64,000 nucleotides of DNA from Hemileia vastatrix (lineage: Eukaryota > Basidiomycota > Pucciniomycetes > Pucciniales > Zaghouaniaceae): contig JASXTE010000001.1 of NCBI GenBank assembly GCA_030280995.1, forward strand, positions 32,793,700 to 32,857,699. Reading direction: 5' to 3'. Made by a program: the position numbers and the translations under genes. This document shows positions 11,368 to 21,823 of this stretch, piece after piece. The number at the start of each line of letters is the position of its first letter. The first letter of the stretch is position 1. The notes under the pieces are model-generated. The model was not told where the DNA came from, ran no database searches, and worked only from the letters and a program-made list of their open reading frames with translations.

Positions 11368-11905
11368 ACTCACGTAATAATATATTTTAAATATAAAATT
11401 TAAAGCAAAATCCTTTTTTTAAAAAAAAAAAAAATTAATAAAAAAAAAATTTTTTTTTTTTTAAAACAAAAAACAAAAAACAAAAAACAAAAAAAAAAAA
11501 AAAAATTATATATATATATATATATAATCATTTTCAGTAAAAATTATTTCAAAAAAAAAAAAAAAAAAAAAAAGAAAAAAAAATTCAAAAGAAAACCTGA
11601 ATTTTGGCTATAAGAAACCTTCACAGAAAATCCTGACAAAATAATTTAAAAATAAAAAAAAAAAAATCAGTAACAGAAAAATCAAAACAAATAAATTTAA
11701 AAAAAAAAAAAAATTAAATTAAATTCAGTAAAATTATTTTGGAAGAAAAATTAAAAATGAAAATCTAAACCTTTTTTTGTTTTGTAATTTACAGGAAAAG
11801 ACCTTAACAGAATGTAAAAGATTTTTTTTTTTTTTAAAAAAAAAAAATTCTGCCAAAAAAAAAAAAAAAAAAATTACAAAAAAAAATTTTTTAATATGTT
11901 TTTTA
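11280..11905. repeat. Poly-A/poly-T low-complexity block in Harbinger A
   Basis: Dense runs of A and T (8-24 nt), a (TA)n stretch at about 11508-11526 and scattered short GC islands. It lies upstream of the TET start codon. The matching part of B (17750-18320) is also T-rich but differently expanded. No gene is visible. Confidence 0.7.
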
Positions 11906-11924
11906 GAAAGTAGGTAGCCCCTCT

Positions 11925-12545
11925 TTAACTCCCATAATAGTCCCCTTTCCCCCCATTTATTTCTCTGAAATCCCCTATAAAATCTCTCCCTCCTTGCCTA
12001 AAAACACCCCTCAAATCCCCTCCTTGCCTGCCTCAAAATCCCCCTGAAACCCCTCCTTAATTTCCTCAAAACCCCCTAAAACTCCCCCCCTTTACCCCTC
12101 TTTATATGTCCCAAACCCCCCCTTTCCCCCTCTTTAGCCACCTCAAATCCCCTCCCCCCCTTCCACTCCCCTTAAACCACCTCTAGCCCCCCCTCCTTCT
12201 TAACAAACAATCGTTAAGGATCATTTGTTAAGAAGGAGGGGGGGGGGGGTAGAGGCGGATTAAGGGGAGTGGAAGGGAGGGAAGGGGGGATTTGAGGTGC
12301 CTAAAGAGAAGAGAAGGGGGGAGGGTTGAGGCACCTAAAGAGAGGGGAAGGGGGGGTCATGAGGCGCCTAAAGAGAGGGGAAGGGGGGTCATGAGGCACC
12401 TAAAGAGGGGGGAAAGGGGGTATTTGGGACAGGTAAAGAGGGTGAATTAAGGGGGACTTGAGGAAGGTAAAAATAGGGGAGAAGGAGTGACTTGAGGCAG
12501 GTAAAGAGAGAGGAAAAGGGGTGAAATGAGGCAGCTAAAGAGGGT
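11925..12545. repeat. Inverted pair of C-rich/G-rich minisatellite arms (A)
   Basis: The left arm (11925-12200) is C-rich with units such as CCCCTCTTTAGCCACCTCAAATCC. The right arm (12232-12545) is the reverse type, with units such as GGCACCTAAAGAGAGGGGAAGG. The arms meet at an AT-rich centre where CTTCTTAACAAA pairs with TTTGTTAAGAAG (about 12198-12235). Each strand can form a long hairpin and has many G runs of four or more. Copy B has the same structure at 17000-17700, so it belongs to the element. Confidence 0.85.
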
Positions 12546-13027
12546 GAAGGAGAGAAAAAAAAAAGAAAAAAAAAGAAAAAAAAGAGAAAAAAAAATTGTC
12601 TAACCTTGAAAATAAAATAAAAGGACTTACAAAAAAAAAAAAAAAAAAAAAAAAACAACAAAAAAAACAAAAAAAAGCAAAATAAAAAAATTCATGATTA
12701 GCAAATAAAAAACAAGAAAAAAGAAAAAAAAAGACTTACCTGGTGAGATGAGTTGAGAAAATAAAGGTAACCAAAATTATTGAGTGATTTTTGAGGAGAG
12801 GATGAAAAGGATATGAGTGATGAATGAAAAAAAAAATCACTGACAAAATTTGTGATTTCAGAAAATATGCAATTTCATGTTGAGCTGGTGAAAAAAAACC
12901 AATGAGCCATCCAAAAAAAAGATATTCACCGTAAATTCCAAAAAAAATGAATATGAAACAAACCAAATTACCAAACCAAGTGAATAAAGTACACAAAGAG
13001 GACATTTGGAGAGTTCAAAAAAATAAT

Positions 13028-14290
13028 TTAAAAGGGTGGTGAAGAGAAATTATGGAGAGTAATAGGCATAATGACAGAGAATATGCTGGTTGAATGAACT
13101 TTTTGTGATTCAAGGGAGGGGAGAGCCGGTGCTGGTTCAGGATCCTCTTCTTCATAAAGATCATTCCACTCATCCTTTAAATCAGCTAGGATATTGTGGA
13201 GTATAATGCAAGTCATGATCCAATGATTTGCAGTTTTGATCTCCAATTTTTTTTGAAATTGGATTCTGAGCTCCCTAAGACTAGAAAATTGTCCCTTTAA
13301 AATACCTATAGCATGTTCAATTTGTACTCTTGATTGGGCAAGGTGATAATTAAAGGCAGTTTTGGGGTCACTTTCTAAACTTGCACCACAGAAAGAAGGT
13401 ATAATGTACTTTCCACTTGCATATGCTGAGTCTGCAAGGAGGTACTGAGATTCATCAAAGTATGAGTCAGGGGTTTGAGAAATCCTCATTCTTTGGAAGA
13501 CAGAAGAGTCATGACATGAGCCAGGGCAGCCACTATGAAAAGCAATAAATATTTTATTGACATCCCATACAAGTTGAACAGCAATAGAGTATCTAGAAAG
13601 AAGATAAAAAGTTAGTTTATGAAGGATGAGAAATTGGAAAAGATTTTGAAGAAACCTTTTTTTGCAATCAAAATAATAGTTGCCATCATGAGCAGGTTTT
13701 TGACTCAAAGGTATAGTTGTGCCATCAAAAAATCCTACACAGTTAGGGAAACCTTCAGCTTGCATTACTTGAGAGGATTGAAGTTGCTGTTCTGGAGTTG
13801 GCTAAGCAAGTGTTTGAGACTTGAGGGAAAGGATAGCAATAATACAGTGCTTGGTGTATAATATCACAGTACCATATCCTATGTTAAAGAGATTATCCAA
13901 ACGTCTTACAGCAGCACTGTTTCCATTTGAGCCAAAGCAAAATAGTGCAACAGCAAGTTGGATGGCAGGATTACACTGTTTGTTATGGGATTTGTTATGA
14001 AAGATAGGATGATCAGAAATGAGTTGATAAAGTTTGAAGAAAGAATCGGGAGAAGTTCTAAAAAGTTGAGTGAAGTTTAAATGAGGAATGTTGAGAATGG
14101 AGGCCAGATCATATTGGGGATCATGATAAAGATTTGGCCCCCTGGTGATGATGTAACACTTTTTGGAAAGAAAACAAATATAAGCTAAAGCATCTTCCAA
14201 ATCAGAGTCAGATTTATAGTAAAGAACTAAAAGAAAAGTTATAGCATTCATTGATGAGTGAAGTAGCTTCCTAGTAGAGAGGTGTTTCAT
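13028..14290 (-). pseudogene. PIF/Harbinger DDE transposase, copy A (one nonsense codon)
   Basis: Start ATG at 14290 (MKHLSTRKLLHS). An in-frame 63-bp intron at 13655-13593 leaves about 399 residues, the usual family length. The N-terminal helix-turn-helix region reads NPAIQLAVALFCFGSNGNSAAVRRLDNLF. The catalytic DDE_4 core has FFDGTTIPLS (first Asp), LLADSAYASG (second Asp) and SRVQIEHAIGILKG (Glu). The enzyme would cut and paste the element by binding its ends with the Myb-like partner. The only lesion I see is TAG at 13802-13804, where the other copy has Trp (TGG). A Val-Val-Asn-Ser reading upstream of the ATG lacks a start codon. It points away from the right end, divergent from B's transposase. 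Confidence 0.88.
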
Positions 14291-14670
14291 TGTTGCCGGT
14301 GGAAGGGTTATGTGATGAGGGAAGTGGGAATTCACCACCAAATGTGCAGTTGGGGTGTGTAGATAGAAAAAAAAATTAAGTGTTCGCCACCAAAATTAAG
14401 TAGCATAGAGTGAGGAAAGACTTAAGGATGGCATCAGCAATTATGAGTCATGTGACTTTCTTGAAAATCCATCATGGATGAGATGAGTTTGGGATCAGGA
14501 ATTAGGAATGGAAATCAGGGTATAAGAGGCGTGATAATGCATTATTGTGGATTACATGTCCACTAGCCATGGGGCTAATGCATAAGAATCTTCCACAATT
14601 AATAATGTCTGATCCTGGGAAAAAAAATTCCTGATCCCTAATTGCGGATCCCTGAAGATTGATACCCCCT

Positions 14671-14795
14671 AATCTATTTTTATGTAATAAATAATTTACT
14701 TAATAATAAAATTGATATAATAATTATTTTACTTATTTATAAAATATTTATATAATTTTATTATTCTATAAATTTTTTTATTTTAATTACATAAT
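14671..14795. other. 125-bp AT-rich spacer between inverted Harbinger elements
   Basis: It begins and ends with AAT, the putative duplications of A and B. The first about 45 bp nearly repeat the sequence directly left of element A (7225-7273). No gene fits. The two transposase genes fire away from it on either side. Confidence 0.7.
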
Positions 14796-14877
14796 AGGGG
14801 GTATCAATGTTCAGGGATCCGCAATTAGGGATCAGGAATTTTTTTTCCCGGGATCAGACATTATTAATTGCGGAAGA

Positions 14878-14913
14878 TTCTTATCCACTAGCCCTGGGGC
14901 TAGTGGATAAGAA
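14878..14913. other. Subterminal hairpin in Harbinger B
   Basis: TTATCCACTAGCCC, then TG, then GGGCTAGTGGATAA form a perfect 14-bp stem with a 2-nt loop, extended by about 3 more pairs outside. The corresponding site in A (14557-14585) is recognisable but mispaired. It may be a transposase or Myb binding site (inference). Confidence 0.75.
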
Positions 14914-15175
14914 ATCCACGATAATGCATTATCCCGCCTCTTATACCCCAATTTCCATTCCTAATTCCTGATCCCAAACTCATCTCATCCATGATGGATT
15001 TTTAAGAAAGTCACATGACTTATAATTGCTGATGCCATCCTTAAGTATTTCCTCACTCTATGCTACTTAATTTTGGTGGCAAACACTTAAGTTTTTTTTC
15101 TATCTACACACCCCAACTGCACATTTGGCGGTGAATTCCCACTTCCCTCATCACTTAACCCTTCCACCGGCAACA

Positions 15176-16436
15176 ATGAAACACCTCTCTACTAGGAAGC
15201 TACTTCACTCAACAATGAATGCTATCACTTTTCTTTTAGTTCTTTACTATAAATCTGACTCTGATTTTGAAGATGCTTTAGCTTATATGTGTTTTCTTTC
15301 CAAAAAGCGTTACATCATCACCAGGGGGCCAAATCTTTATCATGATCCCTGATATGATCTGGCCTCCATTCTCAACATTCCTCATTTAAACTTCACACAA
15401 CTTTTTAGAACTTCTCCCGATTCTTTCTTCAAACTTTATCAACTCATCTCCGATCATCCTATCTTCCATAACAATTCTCATAACAAACAGCGTAATCCTG
15501 CCATCCAACTTTCTGTTGCTCTATGTCGCTTTGGCTCAAATGGAAATGGTGCTGCCGTAAGACGTTTGGATAATCTCTTTAACATAGGATATGGTACCGT
15601 GATATTATACACCAAGCGCTGTATGATTGCTATCCTTTCCCTCAAGTCTCAAACTCTTGCTTGGCCAACTCCAGAACAGCTACTTGAATCCTCTCAAGTA
15701 ATGCAAGCTGAAGGTTTCCCTGGCTGTATAGGTTTTGTTGATGGCACAACCATCCCTTGGAGTCAAAAGCCTGCTCATGATGGCAACCATTATTTTGATC
15801 GCAAAAAAAGGTTTCTTCAAAATCTTCTCCAAGTTCTCATCTTTCACAATCTAACTTTTAATCTTCTTTCTAGATACTCTATTGCCGTTCAACTTGTATG
15901 CGATGTCAATAAAAAATTTATTGCTTTTCACAGTGGCTGCCCTGGATCATGTCATGACTCTTCCGTCTTCCAAAGAATGAGGATTTCTCAATCCCCTGAA
16001 TCATACTTTGACGAATCTCAGTACCTCCTTGCAGACTCAGCATATGCAAGTGGAAATTACATTATACCTGCTTTCCGTGGTGCAACTTCAGAAAATGACC
16101 CCAAAACTAAATTTAATTATCACCTTGCACAATCAAGAGTACAAATTGAACATGCTATAGGTATTTTAAAGGGACGATTTTCTAGTCTTCGGGAGCTCAG
16201 AATCCAATTTCAAAAAAAAATTGGAGATCAAAACTGCAAATCATTGGATCTTGACTTGCGTAATACTCCACAATATTCTAGCTGATTTAAAGGATGAGTG
16301 GAATGATCTTTATGAAGAAGAGGATCCTGAACCACCACTGGCACTCCCCTCCCTTGATTCACAAATCATTCAATCAACCGGCATACGCCCCATTATAATG
16401 CCAATTACTCTTCAACATTTCTCTTCACCCTTTTAA
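15176..16436 (+). pseudogene. PIF/Harbinger DDE transposase, copy B (nonsense and frameshift)
   Basis: Start ATG at 15176 and an in-frame 63-bp intron at 15811-15873 (RKK|R junction), as in copy A. The helix-turn-helix (SVALCRFGSNGNGAAVRRLDN) and DDE residues (FVDGTTIPWS, LLADSAYASG, RVQIEHAIG) are all present. Lesions: TGA at 15350-15352 where A has Gln, and nine A residues at 16212-16220 where A has eight. The extra A shifts the frame so that a stop follows at 16283-16285. The original frame (EIKTANHWILTC, then LKDEWNDLYEEEDPEP) then runs to TAA at 16434-16436. Two small lesions imply that a working ancestor existed not long ago. Confidence 0.88.
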
Positions 16437-16787
16437 TTTTTTATTTTTATGTTTTCATACTTTCCAAATGTCCTCTTTGTGTACTTTAATCACTTGGTTT
16501 TGTATTTTGGTTTGTTGCATATTCATTTTTTTTTTTGAATTTACAGTGAATATCTTTTTTTTGGATGGCTCATTGGTTTTCTTTCACTTCCTCAACATGA
16601 AATTGCATATTTTCTTATATCGCATATTTTGTCAGTGATTTTTTTTTTCATTCATCACTCATATCCTTTTCATCCTCTCCTCAAACATCCCTCAAATATT
16701 TTGGTTGCATTTATTTTCTCAACTCAACTCACCAGGTAGGTCATTTTTTTTCTTTTTTCATGGTTTTTTATTTGCTAATCATGATTT

Positions 16788-16795
<8 letters not shown>

Positions 16796-16818
<23 letters not shown>

Positions 16819-16890
16819 TGCTTTTTTTTTGCTTTTTTTTTGCTTTTTTTTTGCTTTTTTTTTGCTTTTTTTTTGCTTTTTTTTTGGTTT
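16796..16890. repeat. Tandem GC(T)9 minisatellite, 11-bp unit
   Basis: About eight or nine copies of GCTTTTTTTTT follow each other without interruption in B. The matching place in A (12660-12720) has only scattered A/GC units, so the array expanded after A and B diverged. Confidence 0.85.
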
Positions 16891-16999
16891 TTTTGTTTTT
16901 TTTGTAAGTGCTTCTATTATTTTTGTTCTAGGGTAAACTAATTTTTGTTTTGCTTTTTTCTCTTTTTTATCTTTTTATTTTTTTGTTTTTTTTCTCTCC

Positions 17000-17700
17000 T
17001 TCACCTCTCTTTATGATCCTCAAGGCCCCCCTTTTTCCCTCTCTTTACCTGTCTCTGACCCCCTTTTTACCCCCTTTTTAGCTGCCTCAAATCCCCCCTT
17101 TCCCCCCTCTTTAGGTCCCTCATCACCCCCTTTCCCATCTTTTTAGGTGCTTCAATACTCCCCCCTTCCCCTCTCTTTATGTCCCTCAAACCCCCCCCTT
17201 CACCTCTCTTTTGGCGCCTCAAACCCCACCCTTCACCTCTCTTTACCCACATCAAACCCCCCCTTTCCCTCTCTTTAGGAGCCTCAAACACCCCCCCTTC
17301 CCCCCCTACCTAATCATTATATCCTCCTCTACCCCCCCCCTGTTTATTAACGAACGATTGTTATAGATCGTTTGTTAACATGGAGGTGGGGGGGGGTGAT
17401 TGTTGGGGAAAGGGTTTGGGAGGGGGTAAGGAGATTGGAAGGGGGGGGTTTGAGGTACCTAAGGAGAGGGGAATGGGGGGGGGGGGTTTGAGGTGCCTAA
17501 GGAGAGGGGAATGGGGGGGTTTGAGGCGCCTAAGGAGAGGGGAATGGGGGGGGGTTTGAGGGAGCTAAAGAGGGGGGAATGGGGGGGGTTTGAGGCAGCT
17601 AATGAGGGGGGAAGGAGGGTGATGAGGGACCTAAAGAGGGGGGAAAGGGGGGTATTCCAGGGGGATTTTGAGGCAGGCAAGGAGAGCATTTGAGGGGGAA
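17000..17700. repeat. Inverted pair of C-rich/G-rich minisatellite arms (B)
   Basis: C-rich arm 17000-17335 (units such as CCCCTCTTTAGGTCCCTCA) and G-rich arm 17383-17700 (units such as GGTGCCTAAGGAGAGGGGAA), about 30-33 bp per unit. They are joined by an AT-rich palindromic centre (TTAACGAACGAT and ATCGTTTGTTAA near 17346-17380). It lies between transposase and TET, as in A. Either strand can read as open frames of charged repeats, which I regard as by-products. Confidence 0.85.
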
Positions 17701-18329
17701 AAGGGGACTTTAATGGGAGATAAAGATGGGTTACTAACTTTCAAATAAAGATACTAACAAATTTTTGTTTGTAATTTTGATTATTTTTTTTATTTTTTTT
17801 GCAGTAATATAGAAAAAAAAAAATTTTTTTTGCTGATAAGGACTGTCCCTCTTATTTACAAAACAAAAAAGGTTTATAATTTTAGTTTTATTTTTTATAT
17901 AATTAATTTTTGTGATTTTGATTTTAATTAAATAATTTTCTTATTTTTTATTTTGATTTTACTGATTTTTTTTTTTTTTCATGATCTTGTGAGAAGGTTT
18001 TTAATAACCAATCTTCAGGTTCACTTTTAATTTTTTTTTTTTTTTTTTTTTGTGTTTTAATTCTTACTGAAATTTTCTTTTTTGAATGAATTTAATTATT
18101 AATTTTTTTTAATAGGATTTTGCTTTGATTGTGTTTTTTAAAATAAAACCTCAGGTTTTTTTTTATAATTTTTTTTTTTGGAAAAATTTTTACTGATTTT
18201 TTGGTTTTTTTTTCAATTTTATTTTTAAAATAAAAAAACAGCTTTTTTTATTATTAGGTAGGAATTTTTTTTAAAAAAAATTTGAGTTAAAATTTTATTG
18301 ACAATTAATTTTTTTTTCAGATCAAAAAA

Positions 18330-19896
18330 ATGTCTTCTTCTTCTGATTCACCCCTTACTTCTCTCTTATCTTCATCTTTATCTTCTTTATCATCTTCATC
18401 TTTATCATCTCTATCATCTTCTTTGAAATCAACTCTATCATCTTCTTTGAAATCAACTTCCATACAATCATCTTCTAAATCATCAAAAAAAATTAAAGAT
18501 AATCAGTCTCATCAGAAGAAAAGATATTTAAAAAAAAAGTCTCTCTGCGAAAGTTATTTTCGTCATATCCCAAACATTTTTTTTATAAAACTAAAGTAGA
18601 TAAAAAAAATCAATATCCGAAAAAATTACCAGAAGATATCAAATATCTAACAGAATTTGGAGATGATCGAGTTGTTGCAGTTATCAGCAATGCTTTTAAG
18701 CCTCAATTCATTTTGGAAGTTCATTCATTCGATGGTGTAAAAGATGAAGCTTTTAATCAACTATCCGATCTTATCATAACTCTTTATCAAATGGCTTTGG
18801 TTCGATTACCTATAAGGAATAAGAATTTGTTGGGTGGTATCATGATTGGTTTTGGTTGGAGACCTGGTTTTGTCAAAGGATATTCTCTTGGTATTTCTAA
18901 TAATTTTTGTTCCATTCTTAATATCATTTCACTTATTTCAATTATATAGGTATATATTAATTGCTCAATAATATCACTAAAGCAAAAAAAGATGAAGATT
19001 TTCGCTTATGGGACACTCTACCCTACTTTAATTCTTTTCTTGCTCTTCGACTCAAAAAGCTCTGTAATAAGGCATTTGAAAAAAATCATGACCTTGCAAC
19101 CAAAGTTGGAATACCGAATTGGTGTGACTCTGAATGGGAAGATATCAGCCACAAATATCTTTTATTTTCTAATGTTATTATCACTCATTCTGGATTCCAC
19201 AATAGGATTCATATCGATAGGAATGATGCCAATTTTCTTACTTTTGGAATATTCTCATATATCAATCTGATAACTGGCCACCCAATACCATCTCCAGCTA
19301 AAATCAAAGGACATGGTTTATATTTTCCAGACCACCGGTGCATCATTGATTTTGGTTTGGGAAATGGTATCATCGAAACTATTTGGAATTCTTCAAAGGA
19401 TAATCATCAAACGACCAAAGCTCCTCCTGGTTTGAAATCCTGTCAAGATTTCACTCATTTCGGTTGCTCATTTCAAATCAGTAATAAGTTGATACAAAGA
19501 ATCAACAAGGTAAAGAAAGAAGGTAAAGTTATTCGATTTAAAAAAACTTTATCTAGATCCAAAAAGTATGGGGATTAGAGTTGTCATCGAAAATTTTATA
19601 TTTTTTCATAAATTTTTAATAAATATTTTTTATATATCAATTTTCTCAAATAATGTGATGAGCCATCAACCTTGTGTTGTATAACAGGTAATCATGATAA
19701 CATTTATTTGTTTCATGGGGTTCCTCTTTCCTATACCTGTAGAAAGTCCCAAACTTATGTTTCTCGACTTGGTCTGCATTTTGGCTTGAGGGATTGTCAT
19801 TACTTTAAACTAGGGAAATTGATATATATAGATATTTATTTAATAATTTATATAATTATATTAAATTTAGATGACTTCCACCCCTTACTTCAATAA
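18330..19896 (+). pseudogene. TET/JBP-family 2OG-Fe(II) dioxygenase, copy B (near-intact core)
   Basis: ATG at 18330 opens a Ser/Leu-rich N-terminus (about 65 residues). After a frame change in the A run near 18530 comes the conserved body (KYLTEFGDDRVVAVISNAF, SFDGVKDEAFNQLSDLII, GGIMIGFGWRPGFVKGYSLG). Intron 1 is 18891-18949. After it TAA at 18958-18960 replaces the TCA seen in A. The core then runs unbroken: FHNRIHIDRND (HxD at 19210-19218), HGLYFPDHRCIIDFGLGNG, and DNHQTTKAPPG with the likely third iron ligand His. Intron 2 starts at 19566, but its acceptor AG (CTGAAG in A) is mutated (AATAATG) before exon 3 at 19656 (CCITGNHDNIYLFHGVPLSY). Family: oxidises 5-methyl groups in DNA in the nucleus. 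The full protein would be about 470 residues. Confidence 0.85.
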
Positions 19897-20290
19897 AATG
19901 CAGGGGGGGGTATTGCCAAATTTTCAAATCTGACATGTGAAATTGATGACTTAGAAAAATTTTGGTGATACCCACCCCTTGCTTCAATAAAATGCAGGGG
20001 AGAGTATTGCCAATTTTTTTAAACAGATATAGAATTTTTTTGACTTGTAAATATTTTTGTGATACCCGTCCCTTACTTCAATAAAATCCATGGGGGGTTG
20101 TGCCAAAATTTTTTATAAGACTTGTGAAATTCTTGACATGTAAGAATTTTTAGGATACCGGTAAAATGCAGGGGGTAGTAAAGCCAAATTTTCATATAAA
20201 ACTTTCAAGCTTCATGACATGAAAGAATTTTTGTGATACCCACCCCTTACTTCAAAAAAATCCAGGGGTGGGGGATTGTCAAATTTTCAA
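19866..20290. repeat. C/G-rich repeats between converging TET and Myb-like genes (B)
   Basis: Irregular units in the orientation opposite to those of A: GATACCCACCCCTTACTTCAATAAAATGCAGGGG followed by GTATTGCCAAATTTTC. There are about five units, with GATACCC and GGGTATTG blocks resembling the element termini. Confidence 0.85.
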
Positions 20291-20425
20291 AGGAGACTTG
20301 AAAATTTTATTTAAAAAAAGAATATTTATCATTAAAATACGATATTTCAAGAAATACAGAAAATAATTGTAAAATTTATGTACAAATAAATATGAACACA
20401 TGAAGTGTGAAAGAAATAAAAGAAA

Positions 20426-21823
20426 CTAGTCAACAAAAAATTTCATTAAACTTTCTATTTCTTCAACAGATTTGTTTGCTTTAATGCATTTGATCAAGAA
20501 ATCTTTCTTTTTAGAACTTTCTTGGAGATCATGCTTATACTTCATCTGTTCCATTAAGTTTTGATGCTCGAGTGTTTTTTCCTTATTTTTGGATTTTTCA
20601 ATACTAAGAGTTAACTCAAACTTCTTCTCCTCCAAATCTTGGGCCCTACCATCCTTCTGTAAAGAGAGCTCAAACTTCTTCTCCTCCAAATCTTGGATCC
20701 GATCATCCTTCCATAAGGAGAGCTCATACTTCCTCTCTTCCAAATCTTGTACTCTGTCATCCCTCCTTAAAGAGAGCTCGTATTTCTTCTTTTCAAAGCT
20801 CAGTGTCTCTTTAGCAATTTCCACTTGTTCTAGAGTGAGAATAAAAATTAACATAAAGTAGAAGAAAAGCAGAGTAAAGTAATAAGAGGTATGATATCAC
20901 TTACCAGCATCACGTTTCTCTAAAAACTGTTCCATCAAAGAAAAAGGTGTTTGTGATGAAGTATCACTTTTTCGTCTTCTTTGGGAGAGGAAATTTAGAC
21001 TAGTTGAAGCCCTTCTCTTTTTGTTCAACGTAGCATTTTCCTCCTCATCATTGTCACTAGCTTCAGACTCAGTTGATTGAGGATCCTGGGTTTGTTCATC
21101 AGCCTTTTAAGAAATAAGAAAAATATAAGTAAATAAAAAAATAGAATTGATAAGATAAAAGAAACAGACCTGAGTTAGATTGGGTTGGGTTAAATCGCCA
21201 ATAGGATCAATAGCAAAGCTATCTAGATTCGTAGAATTTAGAAGAGGGGAGGCTTGAGTGGAGGAAGAGGATGGGAAAAGATTTGCTTCGACATCATGTT
21301 CGGAGATAGGATCTTCTCCATCCAACATGTTTACAGGATTAACATCGGCTCGCTCTCCAAAAATTGCATCCATCTCTTTAAAGTAAGGACATAAAGAATC
21401 AAGTTTATTGTCTATGGATTTTATACCCTTAGTTATATCAATGTCAATAACCCCAAAACCAGTGGAAGATGAAAGAGCCTTTGCCTTCTTGTATTTTGCT
21501 CAATAATGCTTGAAGCGTTCAGACATCTGTTTAGGCAAAAGATCAATCCTTCACTTGGTCTTATTGCGTAATTCATTTGCCATTAGAAGATAGCCATTAA
21601 CTTTTGATGTGGGGGGCCGTCCTACTTTAGTGGCATACTCAGTACCAAAACAAGAATCATAGTTAGATTTGGTTTTCAGCCAGTTGATAAGAATGAGATG
21701 ATCATTTTTTTTTAATTGAACAGTCTTTGATTTCTTGGCTGAGCGGGGAAAAGAGGAAGTAGTGGGAATTGAAGAACAACTGGGTGATAGCTGCCTTTGA
21801 GAAGATCTAGGATGACGAGGCAT
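20426..21823 (-). pseudogene. Harbinger B Myb/SANT-like protein with coiled-coil tail
   Basis: Start at 21823 (MPRHPRSSQRQ). Myb/SANT-like domain as in the other copies, then introns 21169-21104 and 20904-20830 (GT-AG). The last exon encodes four 17-residue heptad-rich units (DDRVQDLEERKYELSL, DDRIQDLEEKKFELSL and so on) and ends ...SVEEIESLMKFFVD at 20426. Lesions: TGA at 21551-21553 (Gly GGA elsewhere) and the family-wide TGA at 21500-21502. It is the best-preserved C-terminal half of the family in the window and defines the exon structure. The predicted role is binding of transposon ends with the transposase. Confidence 0.82.

Larger units (their letters stand above)
7274..14670 (+). mobile_element. 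PIF/Harbinger transposon A carrying a TET/JBP gene
   Basis: A 7397-bp element with terminal inverted repeats. The left end is AGGGGGAATCAATGTT and the right end, read inward, is AGGGGGTATCAATCTT. Matching continues imperfectly for about 33 bp and includes the motif GATCC(A/G)CAATTA. AAT flanks both sides (7271-7273, 14671-14673), fitting the 3-bp duplication of this superfamily. Order: Myb-like gene (+), C/G repeats, TET/JBP gene (-), G-rich inverted arms, transposase (-), right end. The left subterminal part also has 28-bp direct repeats (CATAACCACATCTTGACC at 7435-7506). All three genes carry lesions, so this copy is not autonomous. Confidence 0.88.

Noticed and set aside
12389..13005. Phe-rich open frames on the minus strand of element A
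   Set aside because: Products of T runs and G-rich repeats; the equivalent region in B is not open in the same way.
17067..17693. Open frames with EAPKERE/LKRGE repeats
   Set aside because: They arise from the G-rich minisatellite arms and appear on both strands; no start context or conservation.
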